Assembly: GCA_035499215.1 (NCBI GenBank)
Contig: DATJZH010000007.1
Span: 1 to 17,010, forward strand
From: DATJZH01 sp035499215
GTDB lineage: Bacteria > Actinomycetota > Actinomycetes > Streptosporangiales > Streptosporangiaceae
DNA: 17,010 bases
Direction of reading: 5' to 3'
Part shown: piece after piece, positions 7,401 through 14,828 of the stretch
Position numbering within the stretch: the first letter of the stretch is position 1
How the letters are laid out: each line of letters starts with the position of its first letter
The notes under the pieces: generated by a model
Told to the model about the DNA's origin: nothing
Database searches by the model: none
What the model saw: the letters and a program-made list of their open reading frames with translations, nothing else
Translations under genes and position numbers: made by a program

Positions 7401-8695
7401 GCACGGGCCAGATGTCCGCCGAGCTTTTCGCGCGCGCGTCTGCCGTGCTGCCGGGCGGTGTGAACTCGCCGGTGCGCGCGTTCGGCGCGGTCGGCGGGAC
7501 GCCGGTGTTCATGGCCTCAGGCAGCGGGGCTTACCTCACCGATGTGGACGGCAACAGCTACGTGGACCTGGTGTGCTCCTGGGGGCCGATGATCCTGGGA
7601 CATGCGCATCCGGCCGTGATCAGCGCGGTGCGGGCCGCGGCCGGCCGCGGCACATCTTTCGGCACGGCTACGGCCAGTGAGACTGACCTGGCGGAAACGA
7701 TGATCGCGCGCGCCCCGGTCGAGAAGGTGCGCCTGGTGAACTCGGGGACCGAGGCAACGATGTCGGCGCTGCGGCTCGCCAGGGCCTTTACCGGGCGGCG
7801 CCTGGTGGTCAAGTTCGCCGGCTGCTACCACGGCCATGTCGATGCCCTGCTGGCCGCGGCCGGTTCCGGGGTCGCCACCTTCGGGCTGCCCGATTCGCCC
7901 GGAGTGACGCGCCCGGCGGCCGCCGAAACCGTGGTCCTGCCGTACAACGACTCCGACGCGGTACGGCAGGTGTTCGCTGCCAGCGGCGCGGGGATCGCAT
8001 GCGTGATAACCGAGGCGTGCCCGGCGAATATGGGCGTGGTGCCGCCAGCGGCCGGATTCAACGAGCTGCTCGCGGCGCTGTGCCGGGAGCACGGCGCGCT
8101 GCTGGTCATGGATGAGGTACTGACCGGCTTCCGGGTGACCAGATCCGGCTGGTACGGGCGCGAAAGGGTGGCCGGGGACCTGATGACCTTCGGCAAGGTC
8201 ATGGGCGGCGGCCTCCCGGCGGCCGCGTTCGGCGGCCGCGCCGAGATCATGGACATGCTGGCCCCGGCGGGTCCCGTGTATCAGGCCGGCACGCTGTCGG
8301 GCAACCCGCTGGCGACCGCGGCGGGACTCGCCACGCTGCGGGCGTGCACGCCCGAGGTGTACGCGCGGGTGGACGAGGCGGCAGCCGCCGTCGCCAAGCT
8401 CGCCGCTGACGCGCTGGCGGCCGAGGGAGTGCCGTTCCGGCTGCAGGAGGCCGGCAGCCTGTTCTCGTTCTTCCTCGGGCGCGACGGCCCGGTTCGTGAC
8501 TTCGGCGAGGCGCGCGCGCAGTCGGCTGCCGCATACGCGGCGTTCTTCCACGGCATGCTGGACGGCGGGGTCTACCTGCCGCCCTCGCCGTTCGAGGCAT
8601 GGTTCCTGTCGGCCGCTCACGACGATGCGGCGATCGGCCGCGTCGCGGCCGCCCTGCCCGCCGCCGCGCGGGCCGCGGCCGCGGCACTTGGCTGA
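7397..8695 (+). CDS. hemL: Glutamate-1-semialdehyde 2,1-aminomutase
   Basis: HemL converts the HemA product to 5-aminolaevulinate using pyridoxal phosphate (PLP). The 432-residue protein is a full-length class-III aminotransferase fold. It has the N-terminal PGGVNSPVRAF, the strongly conserved LVNSGTEATMSA phosphate-binding region, YHGH, and MDEVLTGFR with the cofactor-contacting Asp. The PLP Schiff-base lysine is Lys267 in TFGKVMGGG. The C-terminal GGVYLPPSPFEAWFLSAAH is also typical. A ribosome site AAGGA (7384-7388) lies eight bases before GTG 7397. The GTGA overlap with the primase-like gene suggests coupled translation. It is the last gene of the rightward hem run. Confidence 0.97.
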   Translation: MSTGQMSAELFARASAVLPGGVNSPVRAFGAVGGTPVFMASGSGAYLTDVDGNSYVDLVCSWGPMILGHAHPAVISAVRAAAGRGTSFGTATASETDLAETMIARAPVEKVRLVNSGTEATMSALRLARAFTGRRLVVKFAGCYHGHVDALLAAAGSGVATFGLPDSPGVTRPAAAETVVLPYNDSDAVRQVFAASGAGIACVITEACPANMGVVPPAAGFNELLAALCREHGALLVMDEVLTGFRVTRSGWYGRERVAGDLMTFGKVMGGGLPAAAFGGRAEIMDMLAPAGPVYQAGTLSGNPLATAAGLATLRACTPEVYARVDEAAAAVAKLAADALAAEGVPFRLQEAGSLFSFFLGRDGPVRDFGEARAQSAAAYAAFFHGMLDGGVYLPPSPFEAWFLSAAHDDAAIGRVAAALPAAARAAAAALG

Positions 8696-8794
8696 CCGTC
8701 CGCCACCGCGCTCACCCTCCGCGCCCGGACTGCGGCAAGGCGGGACGGATTACCCGGCAGGACGGGGGCCCGGCTGGGCGACTGCGGGTCTGTT

Positions 8795-8831
8795 GTCCGG
8801 CCGCGGTAGGTCCGCGCGGCCATCGCCGGAC
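8795..8831. terminator. Candidate bidirectional terminator hairpin between hemL and the leftward transporter gene
   Basis: An outer 7-bp stem (GTCCGGC 8795-8801 with GCCGGAC 8825-8831) encloses an inner 5-bp stem (CGCGG 802-806 with CCGCG 812-816, offsets from 8000) and a TAGGT loop. There is an 8-base bulge on one side and no T run. It lies in the 179-base gap between two convergent genes, where a shared terminator would be expected. G+C-rich hairpins without U tracts are common at actinobacterial gene ends, but such stems also arise by chance at this base composition. Confidence 0.35.
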
Positions 8832-8874
8832 CGGCCGCGATACATCGCGATCTCGCGAGGCCACGGCGCGCCGG

Positions 8875-9786
8875 TCAGCCGACGGCCAGTGCCACCACCC
8901 CCGCGACGATCGCCGCGGCCGCGGCCAGCCGGCGCGCGAGGCTGCCCTCGCCAAGCAGCCGCCGGCCGAGCACGACCCCGACGAGCACGCTGATCTCGCG
9001 TGCGGGCGCCACGGCGGCGACTGCCGTGAAGCTGAGCGCGATCAGAACCAGCCCGTAAGCCAGCGGAGCCAGCACGCCGGCGCCGATTGCCCGAGCCCGG
9101 AACGACCGCCAGACCGCGGCCAGCCGCGGCCGGTCCCGCAGCACAAGCGGGGCGAAGACGGCGAGCATCACCGGGAACGCGGCGTAGCCCTGCAGCAGCG
9201 GCGGAGTGCGCAGCGTCGACACGGCGTATTTGTCCCACAGCGTGTAGGACGCGATGAAGATCCCGGTGACAATGGCGAAGGCGATCGCCGTCAGGGCGGC
9301 TGACCGCTTTCCGCCTCGCCCGGCAGCCTGGTGCTGGTCAGCCTGGTGCTGGTCAGCGCGCCGGCCGGGCAAGCCGATCACCGCGATGCCCGCGACAATG
9401 CAGCCGATTCCGGCGATAGCCAGCAGGCCCGGCCGCTCGCCGAGCACCAGGATGCCGGCCAGCGCGGCGAGCAGCGCGCCGGTGCCCCGGCCGACCGGGT
9501 ACACGACGGACAGGTCGCCGATCTGGTAGCCGGCCTGCAGGAACAGGAAATAGGCGGCCTGCAGGATTCCGGTCCCGGCCATGAAGATCCAGCTGGCCGC
9601 CGTCAGGTGCGGCCGCGCCGCGATCGCGATGGCGGCGACGACGGGCGCATAGCCGACGGTGGCCGCCGCGGCGACCAGCCAGATGAAGAAGACGGCGCCA
9701 GTTGCCGCGGCCTGCTTGCTGAACAGGTTCCAGCTGGCATGCGCGACCGCGGCGGCGAGGATGAGGCCGACGGCCGCCTGGCTCAC
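8875..9786 (-). CDS. EamA/DMT-family membrane transporter
   Basis: The 303-residue protein is almost wholly hydrophobic, with about ten membrane segments in two halves as in EamA (drug/metabolite transporter) proteins. Half 1 contains AHASWNLFSKQA near the N-terminus and DLSVVYPVGRGTGALLAALAG followed by LGERP. Half 2 has ASYTLWDKYAV, APAREISVLVGVVLG and LGEGSLARRL, the same pattern repeated. A hydrophilic loop (about residues 140-162) joins the halves and contains a duplicated ADQHQ. The GTG start at 9786 has AGGAG seven bases upstream on this strand. The substrate cannot be told from sequence. It is convergent with hemL and divergent from the phosphatase gene, so it is a separate unit. Confidence 0.86.
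   Translation of the reverse strand: MSQAAVGLILAAAVAHASWNLFSKQAAATGAVFFIWLVAAAATVGYAPVVAAIAIAARPHLTAASWIFMAGTGILQAAYFLFLQAGYQIGDLSVVYPVGRGTGALLAALAGILVLGERPGLLAIAGIGCIVAGIAVIGLPGRRADQHQADQHQAAGRGGKRSAALTAIAFAIVTGIFIASYTLWDKYAVSTLRTPPLLQGYAAFPVMLAVFAPLVLRDRPRLAAVWRSFRARAIGAGVLAPLAYGLVLIALSFTAVAAVAPAREISVLVGVVLGRRLLGEGSLARRLAAAAAIVAGVVALAVG
9326..9355. repeat. Perfect 15-bp tandem duplication inside the transporter gene
   Basis: GCCTGGTGCTGGTCA occurs twice without a mismatch (9326-9340 and 9341-9355). On the coding strand the two copies read ADQHQ-ADQHQ (residues 144-153), so the duplication is in frame. It falls in the hydrophilic loop between the two transporter halves, where a length change is likely to be tolerated. 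Confidence 0.9.
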
Positions 9787-9875
9787 TGCGCGGCTCCTGC
9801 CTGGTCAGGCAGCCGATTGGCCAGCGCCGGCCGGGGCAGGCGCCCGGATGCGGCCAGATGGCCAGGACCGCCCGG

Positions 9876-9881
9876 TAGGCT
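9876..9881 (+). promoter_or_regulatory. Candidate -10 hexamer of the phosphatase gene, possibly leaderless
   Basis: TAGGCT lies nine bases before ATG 9891, and no good Shine-Dalgarno sequence intervenes. A transcript starting at or just before the ATG would fit, so a leaderless or nearly leaderless message is plausible. No clear -35 was found. The call rests only on position and hexamer similarity. Confidence 0.4.
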
Positions 9882-9890
9882 GAGCCGGCG

Positions 9891-10541
9891 ATGACTGCAC
9901 AAAGCGCTCCGGCCGAGACGACGATAGTCCATTTTGTCCGCCACGGCGAGGTAGCCAATCCCCGCGGCGTCATCTACGGGCGGCTCCCCGGCTATCACCT
10001 GTCCGAGGATGGCCGGATGATGGCCAAGGCAGCCGCCGACTTCCTGGCGGGCAGGGACATCACGGTCCTGCGGTCCTCGCCGCTTGACCGCGCGGTGGAG
10101 ACGGCCGAGCCGATCGCGGCGCAGCTCGGCGTGGAGCCGGAGATCGACGAGCGGCTCATTGAGCCGTGGAATCATTTCGAGGGGAAGACCTTCGGGGTGG
10201 GCGACGGCTCGCTCCGCAATCCGCAGCACTGGTTCTACCTGCGCAATCCGCTGCGGCCCTCCTGGGGCGAGCCGTACCGCCAGGTGGCGCACCGGGTGCT
10301 GGCGGCCGCCGCCGACGCGGCCAGGGCCGCGGCAGGTCACCAAGCGGTATGCGTCAGCCACCAGCTGCCCATCTGGGTGGCCCGGCGGGCTGCCGAGGAC
10401 CGCAGGCTCTGGCATGACCCGCGGCGGCGGCAGTGTGCCCTGGGCAGCGTCACCAGCCTCCGCTATGCCGGCGGCAAGCTCGCTGGCGTTTCCTACGCCG
10501 AGCCGTCGGGCCCCGGCCGCGGGCAGGTCGCCGGAGCGTGA
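9891..10541 (+). CDS. Histidine phosphatase (phosphoglycerate mutase-like)
   Basis: This 216-residue protein is a histidine phosphatase superfamily member. The phosphohistidine motif is V-R17-H18-G19-E, and the second catalytic histidine is His157 in VSHQLPIW. LRSSPLDRAVETAEPIA (about residues 65-80) is the usual helix after the RHG loop. The ERLIEPWNHFEGKTFG region carries the acidic residue that normally acts as proton donor. The family covers phosphoglycerate mutases and many phosphatases; the substrate is not evident. A homologue lies between hemL and the thioredoxin lipoprotein gene in Streptomyces (from memory), which fits the context here. A TAGGCT -10-like box sits nine bases before the ATG. 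No function in cytochrome maturation can be claimed. Confidence 0.9.
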   Translation: MTAQSAPAETTIVHFVRHGEVANPRGVIYGRLPGYHLSEDGRMMAKAAADFLAGRDITVLRSSPLDRAVETAEPIAAQLGVEPEIDERLIEPWNHFEGKTFGVGDGSLRNPQHWFYLRNPLRPSWGEPYRQVAHRVLAAAADAARAAAGHQAVCVSHQLPIWVARRAAEDRRLWHDPRRRQCALGSVTSLRYAGGKLAGVSYAEPSGPGRGQVAGA

Positions 10542-10657
10542 CCGCGGGGCCGGTCGGCGCGTGCCGCGAGCAGGTGAGGCCGGCCCGCCGTCGGGCCGCG
10601 CGACGCGATCCGGCACAATGGGCCCGCGAGATACTACCGGCTGTAGGAGATCACTCT

Positions 10658-11299
10658 GTGTACCGCATGCCGCGCCCCGCGCGCCGCGTGGCCCGCCCGG
10701 CGCTCGCGGCGCCGGGCCGCACCGCGCTGATCGCGCTGCTGGCCCTTTGCGCGGGCGCGTCTGTCACCGGATGCGAGGGCGGCGCGATTGCCGCCAGCAC
10801 TCCCGCCAGCGGCGGGCAGAGCTTTGTCTCGGGCAGCTACAGCACGACGCTCTTCCGGCCCGGCTCCCGCCCGGCAGCCCCGGCCGTCAGCGGAATAACG
10901 CTGACCGGCCAGCGGCTGAGTACGCGCTCCTACCGCGGTGACGTCGTGGTGCTGAACTTCTGGGGCTCGTGGTGCGCGCCGTGCCGCCAGGAGGCGCCGG
11001 CCCTCGCCGCGCTTGCCCGCCACTTCCGGTCCGGTCACGTGCACTTCCTCGGCGTCGACATCAGGGACGACCAGGCCAGTGCTGAGGCGTTCACGCGGAC
11101 GTTCGGCGTCGGCTACCCGAGTCTGAGCGATCCCGGCGACGAGATCGCGCTGCAGTTCCGCAGCACGCTGCCGCCGGCCGGAATCCCGAGCACACTGGTG
11201 CTCGACCGCAGTGGGCACGTTGCCGGGCGGATAGTCGGCGGGGTGTCCTACTCGGGCCTGAAGGCGCTGATCTCCGAGGTGGCTGCCGAGAATTCATGA
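10658..11299 (+). CDS. TlpA/ResA-like thioredoxin-fold lipoprotein
   Basis: ResA-type proteins reduce the CXXCH disulphide of apocytochrome c outside the membrane so that haem can be attached. This 213-residue protein has an N-terminal positive stretch, a hydrophobic segment (about residues 22-36) and the lipobox V-T-G-C39. A linker precedes a thioredoxin domain with the active site W105-C106-A-P-C109 and the cis-proline motif GIPSTLVLD. The start GTG 10658 is chosen because TAGGAGA (10644-10650) lies seven bases upstream and the signal peptide then has a normal length. The frame is open upstream to 10433 but overlaps the phosphatase gene. It lies 28 bases before resB, consistent with one transcript. 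CcdA, its usual reductant partner, is not between them. Confidence 0.92.
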   Translation: MYRMPRPARRVARPALAAPGRTALIALLALCAGASVTGCEGGAIAASTPASGGQSFVSGSYSTTLFRPGSRPAAPAVSGITLTGQRLSTRSYRGDVVVLNFWGSWCAPCRQEAPALAALARHFRSGHVHFLGVDIRDDQASAEAFTRTFGVGYPSLSDPGDEIALQFRSTLPPAGIPSTLVLDRSGHVAGRIVGGVSYSGLKALISEVAAENS

Positions 11300-11327
11300 C
11301 AAAACGGACCAGGCGGGTGGTGGCCCG

Positions 11328-13106
11328 ATGACCGGATTGCGCGCTCCACGGGCGCCGGGCCGAGGCGCGCCCGCGGCCGGCGACGGCGGTGCCGGACCGG
11401 ATGCGGCGCTGCCGCAGCCGCGTGGCCAGTCGGCCCGGCTGCGCCTCGCCGGCTGGCTGCGGCGGGGCTGGCGCCAGCTGACGTCCATGCGGACCGCGCT
11501 GATCCTGCTGTTCCTGCTGGCAGTCGCGAGCGTGCCCGGCTCGGTGCTGCCGCAGGAGGGAATCGACCCGGCCGCCGTCGCCCAGTACTACGCCGCGCAC
11601 CCGGCCCTGGCCCCCGTCCTGGCCAGGTTCTCGCTGTTCAACGTTTTCGCCGCGCCCTGGTTCGCGGCGACCTATCTGCTGCTTTTCGTCTCGCTGGCCG
11701 GGTGCGTCCTGCCGCGTACCTTCCGCCTGGCGGGCTCGGCGCGACAGCAGCCGCCGCAGGCGCCGCGCAACCTGTCCCGGCTGCCGCTGGCCGCGAGCTA
11801 CACCACCGCGCTCGAGCCGGCCGCGGCGGCGGCGGCGGCCGGGCAGCTGCTGTCGGGCCGCCGGTTCCGGCTGCGCACCGGGGCAGGCTGGGTGGCGGCT
11901 GAAAAGGGCTACCTGCGGGAAGTCGGCAACCTGCTGTTCCACATCGCGCTGCTTGCCCTGCTCGCGTCGGTCGGGCTCGGCGCCATCTTCGGCTACAAGG
12001 CCAACCGGCTGCTCGTGACGGGGGACTCGTTCGCCAACACACCGACGGCGCTGGACGTGTTCCGGCCCGGCCGCCTCGTCACGCCCTCCGACCTGGCACC
12101 GTTCTCCGTCACGCTGGACAGGTTCACGGCGAGCTACGTCACGTCGGGTGCCGAGACCGGCCAGCCGCTCCAGTTCAATGCCGCGCTGCGCTACTCCGCG
12201 TCGCCGGGCGGGCCGGTGCGCAGCTACGACCTGCGGGTGAACCATCCGCTGGTCGTCGACGGCGTCAGCGTCTACATCATCGGGCACGGGTACGCACCGG
12301 AGTTCAGGGTCACCGACGGCGCCGGCCAGGTGGTCTTCGACGATGCGGTGCCGTTCATCCCGGTTAACCAGAACGGCCTGACGTCCGAGGGAGTGATCAA
12401 GGTCCCCGACGCGAGCCCCGATCAGCTCGGCTTCGCCGGCGTGTTCCTGCCGACCGCGGTGGACTCGGGCGGACGGCTGGGATCGGTGTTTCCCGCGCCG
12501 CTCGACCCGCGGGTGAGCCTGGTGGCGTACGCGGGCAATCTGGGCATGAACGCCGGCCGGCCGCAGTCGGTCTACCAGCTTGACACCGGGCACATGCGCC
12601 AGCTGCCGATATCGCCGCGGCCGCTGTCCCCCGGCGAGTCGATGAAGCTCCCTGATCACGCGGGCACGCTCACCTTCACCGGGTACAAGCCGTGGGTCAG
12701 CCTGGCGATCACCTACGACCCCGGCCAGCTGCCCGCGCTGCTGTCCGGAATCGTCGCCCTGGCGGGCCTGATCCTGTCGTTCATGGTCAGGCGCCGCCGG
12801 GTATTCGCCCGTGCGAGCGCCGGCCCTGACGGCACGACGATCGTCGATCTCGGCGGTCTGGCCCGCTCTGACGCCGCCGGGGGCTTCGACGAGGAGTTCG
12901 CCGAGCTCGCACAGGAGATCATGGTGGCGCAGGACGGGCGCTGCCTGACTGCCACGCGGCACGGAACCGGTCCGCCCGCTGACGCCCCCGGCGCGGATGA
13001 GACGATCGGCACAGCGCCCGGCAGCACGGACCCGGTCACAGGGACCAGCGAATCCGCTGTCAGCAGCACCGACGATGAATCCCTCGGCCATCCAGAGGGG
13101 GAGTGA
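11328..13106 (+). CDS. resB: Cytochrome c biogenesis protein ResB (Ccs1)
   Basis: ResB works with CcsB/ResC in System II to carry haem across the membrane and attach it to apocytochrome c. This 592-residue protein has three membrane segments in the first half (about residues 56-76, 108-128 and 200-222) and a fourth near 470-490. Between the third and fourth lies a large extracytoplasmic domain with the typical ResB features FSVTLDRFTASY, LRVNHPLVVDGVSVYIIGHG and GTLTFTGYKPWVSLAITYDPG. The N-terminal 45 residues and the C-terminal 100 are disordered and probably cytoplasmic. The ATG at 11328 has only a weak GGGTGGTGG upstream; lack of a better site and a start before TM1 support it. It directly precedes ccsB. 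Confidence 0.92.
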   Translation: MTGLRAPRAPGRGAPAAGDGGAGPDAALPQPRGQSARLRLAGWLRRGWRQLTSMRTALILLFLLAVASVPGSVLPQEGIDPAAVAQYYAAHPALAPVLARFSLFNVFAAPWFAATYLLLFVSLAGCVLPRTFRLAGSARQQPPQAPRNLSRLPLAASYTTALEPAAAAAAAGQLLSGRRFRLRTGAGWVAAEKGYLREVGNLLFHIALLALLASVGLGAIFGYKANRLLVTGDSFANTPTALDVFRPGRLVTPSDLAPFSVTLDRFTASYVTSGAETGQPLQFNAALRYSASPGGPVRSYDLRVNHPLVVDGVSVYIIGHGYAPEFRVTDGAGQVVFDDAVPFIPVNQNGLTSEGVIKVPDASPDQLGFAGVFLPTAVDSGGRLGSVFPAPLDPRVSLVAYAGNLGMNAGRPQSVYQLDTGHMRQLPISPRPLSPGESMKLPDHAGTLTFTGYKPWVSLAITYDPGQLPALLSGIVALAGLILSFMVRRRRVFARASAGPDGTTIVDLGGLARSDAAGGFDEEFAELAQEIMVAQDGRCLTATRHGTGPPADAPGADETIGTAPGSTDPVTGTSESAVSSTDDESLGHPEGE

Positions 13107-13113
13107 GGCTCTC

Positions 13114-14175
13114 GTGCACGTCAACATCGACCTGGCCGACCTCAGCAACGGCTGCCTGCTGACCGCGGTCCTCCTGTACGCGCTCGGCATGCTGGCCTAC
13201 GCGTGCGACTTCGCCTTCGCGAAACAGCGCCTGCTGGCAGGGACCGCGCCCGCGCGGGTGCCCGAGCTGGTCGGTGCCGCCGCGGCAGCGGGCAGCGTCG
13301 GCGCGGTACCGGGCGGCGCGGCAGCGGGATCTGGCGTCGCCGCCGGCGGCCCGGCGGGGCCCGCCGAGCCGGCTGCCCTGGCCTCGCTTGCGGCCAGGCC
13401 GCGCTGGCCGGCCGGCTTCTGGCTGCGCACAGCCTTCGGCCTGACGTGCGTCGGCCTGTTCGCCCAGATCACCGCCATCGCGGCCCGCGGCCTGTCAGAG
13501 CACCGCGTGCCGTGGGGCAACATGTACGAGTTCATCGCCGCGATCACCTGCATGGCGGTGATCGTGCTGGTGGCCGCGTCAGTGCGGTTCGGCGCGTACT
13601 ACATCGGGCTGTTCGTCCTGATCCCCGTGGTGCTCGCCCTGGCGCTTGACGTGACGCTCATCTACACGCCGGCGGGTGCCCTCGTGCCCGCGCTGCAGTC
13701 CTACTGGATCGCGATTCACGTGACGACGATGATCGTCGCCATCGGCCTGTACACCGTCGGCGCGGTGGTGACGGTGCTGTACCTGATCGCCGACCGGCAC
13801 GGGCGCCGGGCGGCGGCGGGCCTGCCGTCGCGGCCCGCTGGAATCATCGCGCAGCTGCCCAGGCCGGTTGTCCTCGACCGGCTCTCCTATCGGAGCATCC
13901 TGTTCGCGTTCCCGGTCTGGACGTTCGGCGTCATGGCCGGCGCGATCTGGGCCGACCATGCCTGGGGCCGGTACTGGGGCTGGGACCCGAAGGAAACCTG
14001 GTCGTTCATTACCTGGGTGGTCTATGCCTGCTTCCTGCACGCCCGGGCCACCGCGGGCTGGCGCGGGCGCAAGGCCGCCTACATCCAGCTGGTCGGGTAC
14101 GTCTGCCTGCTGTTCAACGTCATCGGCATCAACCTGTGGGTCACCGGGCTGCACTCCTACGCGGGAGTGGGCTGA
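13114..14175 (+). CDS. ccsB: Cytochrome c biogenesis protein CcsB (CcsA/ResC type)
   Basis: This is the haem-handling membrane partner of ResB. The 353-residue protein has about eight membrane segments. VPWGNMYEF is conserved at the outer face, and the tryptophan-rich haem-binding WWD motif appears as W284-G-R-Y-W288-G-W290-D291-PKETWSF. Flanking histidines such as those in ADHAWG, IAIHVTT and FLHAR are candidate haem ligands by family analogy. An Ala/Gly-rich loop separates TM1 from TM2 (about residues 52-90). The start GTG 13114 follows a G-rich ribosome site (13096-13103) and lies seven bases after the resB stop. Longer frames from 12997 or 13075 lie inside resB and lack a site. It ends the cytochrome run. 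Confidence 0.94.
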   Translation: MHVNIDLADLSNGCLLTAVLLYALGMLAYACDFAFAKQRLLAGTAPARVPELVGAAAAAGSVGAVPGGAAAGSGVAAGGPAGPAEPAALASLAARPRWPAGFWLRTAFGLTCVGLFAQITAIAARGLSEHRVPWGNMYEFIAAITCMAVIVLVAASVRFGAYYIGLFVLIPVVLALALDVTLIYTPAGALVPALQSYWIAIHVTTMIVAIGLYTVGAVVTVLYLIADRHGRRAAAGLPSRPAGIIAQLPRPVVLDRLSYRSILFAFPVWTFGVMAGAIWADHAWGRYWGWDPKETWSFITWVVYACFLHARATAGWRGRKAAYIQLVGYVCLLFNVIGINLWVTGLHSYAGVG

Positions 14176-14195
14176 GCCCGGGCGCCGGACCGCGG

Positions 14196-14215
14196 CCGGC
14201 GCCGGCCGGCGCCGG
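14196..14215. terminator. Candidate terminator: perfect 20-bp palindrome between convergent genes
   Basis: The 20 bases after the ccsB stop are a perfect palindrome built from CCGGCGCCGG followed by its continuation. It lies 20 bases past the ccsB stop and 3 bases before the stop of the leftward gene. A folded RNA would need to open a few central bases as loop. It has no T run. Position favours a shared bidirectional terminator, but it is also part of a simple GCCGGC-rich stretch. Confidence 0.4.
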
Positions 14216-14218
14216 GCA

Positions 14219-14638
14219 TCAGCGGTCCTCTTGCCGGCCGCGGATCCTGCGCGCGAGCGCGGTGAGGAACTCTGGGTCGTCGTCCGGGCCGGCCGGCCGG
14301 CCCGGTGCCCGGCTGCCCGGCGCGTCGGCGGCCGTATCCGGGCAGCCGCAGCTGGCTTCCGCTGACCGCCAGGCAGGATGATGGCGGAGCGCCTCCCGCG
14401 GGCTGAGTCCGCCCGCGGGGCCGGCCGGGCCGGGCAGCCGCCGGGCCGGCCAGCGCCGCCGCGGCCGTCCCGCCAGCAGCCAGGCCGCGGCACCGAAGGC
14501 CCAGAACCCGATGATCACCGCCAGCCAGGCTGCCTTGCTGAGCCCGCCGACGTGATGCCGTGGCGTTCTCGCGGCGTCGACCAGGCACGGGCCGACGAAA
14601 CCTACCGTGACGAGGACGAAGAGCGCGCCTGGCAGCAT
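14219..14638 (-). CDS. PLDc_N-type two-helix membrane protein
   Basis: The 139-residue protein resembles the phospholipase-D-nuclease N-terminal (PLDc_N) family of small membrane proteins. It has a first membrane helix (about residues 3-20), the motif CLVDAARTP, then GLSKAAWLAVIIGFWAFGAAAWLLAGRPRRR, which is the second helix with its conserved end. The rest is a proline/glycine-rich tail ending with DDDPEFLTALARRI, a C-terminal patch I recall from actinobacterial members. There is no phospholipase catalytic domain. A homologue often lies beside ccsB in actinobacteria (from memory). The ATG at 14638 is preceded by a TAGGCT -10-like box, suggesting a leaderless message. Function unknown. Confidence 0.75.
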   Translation of the reverse strand: MLPGALFVLVTVGFVGPCLVDAARTPRHHVGGLSKAAWLAVIIGFWAFGAAAWLLAGRPRRRWPARRLPGPAGPAGGLSPREALRHHPAWRSAEASCGCPDTAADAPGSRAPGRPAGPDDDPEFLTALARRIRGRQEDR

Positions 14639-14644
14639 GGCGGC

Positions 14645-14650
14645 AGCCTA
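14645..14650 (-). promoter_or_regulatory. Candidate -10 box for a leaderless message (PLDc_N gene)
   Basis: On the minus strand TAGGCT ends six bases before the ATG, and no Shine-Dalgarno sequence fits between them. That spacing puts the transcript start at the start codon, a pattern common in actinobacteria. The same hexamer precedes the phosphatase gene at 9876-9881. No convincing -35 was seen. Confidence 0.5.
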
Positions 14651-14724
14651 GCCGCAACCGCCGCGGGCAGCAGGCGAATTGGGTCGGTCGTCCTGGTACG
14701 CCGGGACAGGCCGTAATGCGTGAC

Positions 14725-14753
14725 TTTAAGCGACTTCGCGGGCAGCGTATGAT
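14725..14753 (+). promoter_or_regulatory. Candidate promoter of the protease-like gene
   Basis: TATGAT (14748-14753) is a strong -10 match, and TTTAAG (14725-14730) sits exactly 17 bases upstream as a weak -35. The transcript would begin near 14760, at or just before a short GTG/ATG reading frame. The surrounding 50 bases are AT-richer than the region, which is typical of promoter DNA here. Confidence 0.55.
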
Positions 14754-14761
14754 CACCCGTG

Positions 14762-14800
14762 ATGACGGTGACGGAGTTGCGGCATAGCATGACGGCCTGA
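14762..14800 (+). CDS. Possible 12-residue leader peptide upstream of the protease-like gene
   Basis: A short frame starts 8 bases after the TATGAT box and encodes MTVTELRHSMTA, ending at TGA 14800, 28 bases before the main ATG. If the transcript begins at about 14760, this frame would be translated without a leader. It might tune translation of the gene behind it. Nothing in the peptide suggests a sensed amino acid, and short open frames are frequent by chance, so this is tentative. Confidence 0.25.
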   Translation: MTVTELRHSMTA

Positions 14801-14828
14801 TGCCAGCCCCCGGGGGGGAGCCAGACAC

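Noticed and set aside
11300..11327. Remnant of ccdA between the ResA-like gene and resB
   Set aside because: Only 28 bases are present, with no hydrophobic frame or decayed sequence.
12997..13113. Upstream extension of ccsB into resB
   Set aside because: The extra residues are unlike CcsB and no ribosome site precedes 12997 or 13075. GTG 13114 has one and gives the usual N-terminus.
11091..13190. Minus-strand open frame of about 700 codons opposite resB
   Set aside because: The plus strand shows ResB membrane helices and domain motifs. The antisense product is a compositional artefact.
14219..14638. Phospholipase D enzyme
   Set aside because: Only the two-helix N-terminal region type is present; no HKD catalytic motif exists in the 139 residues.
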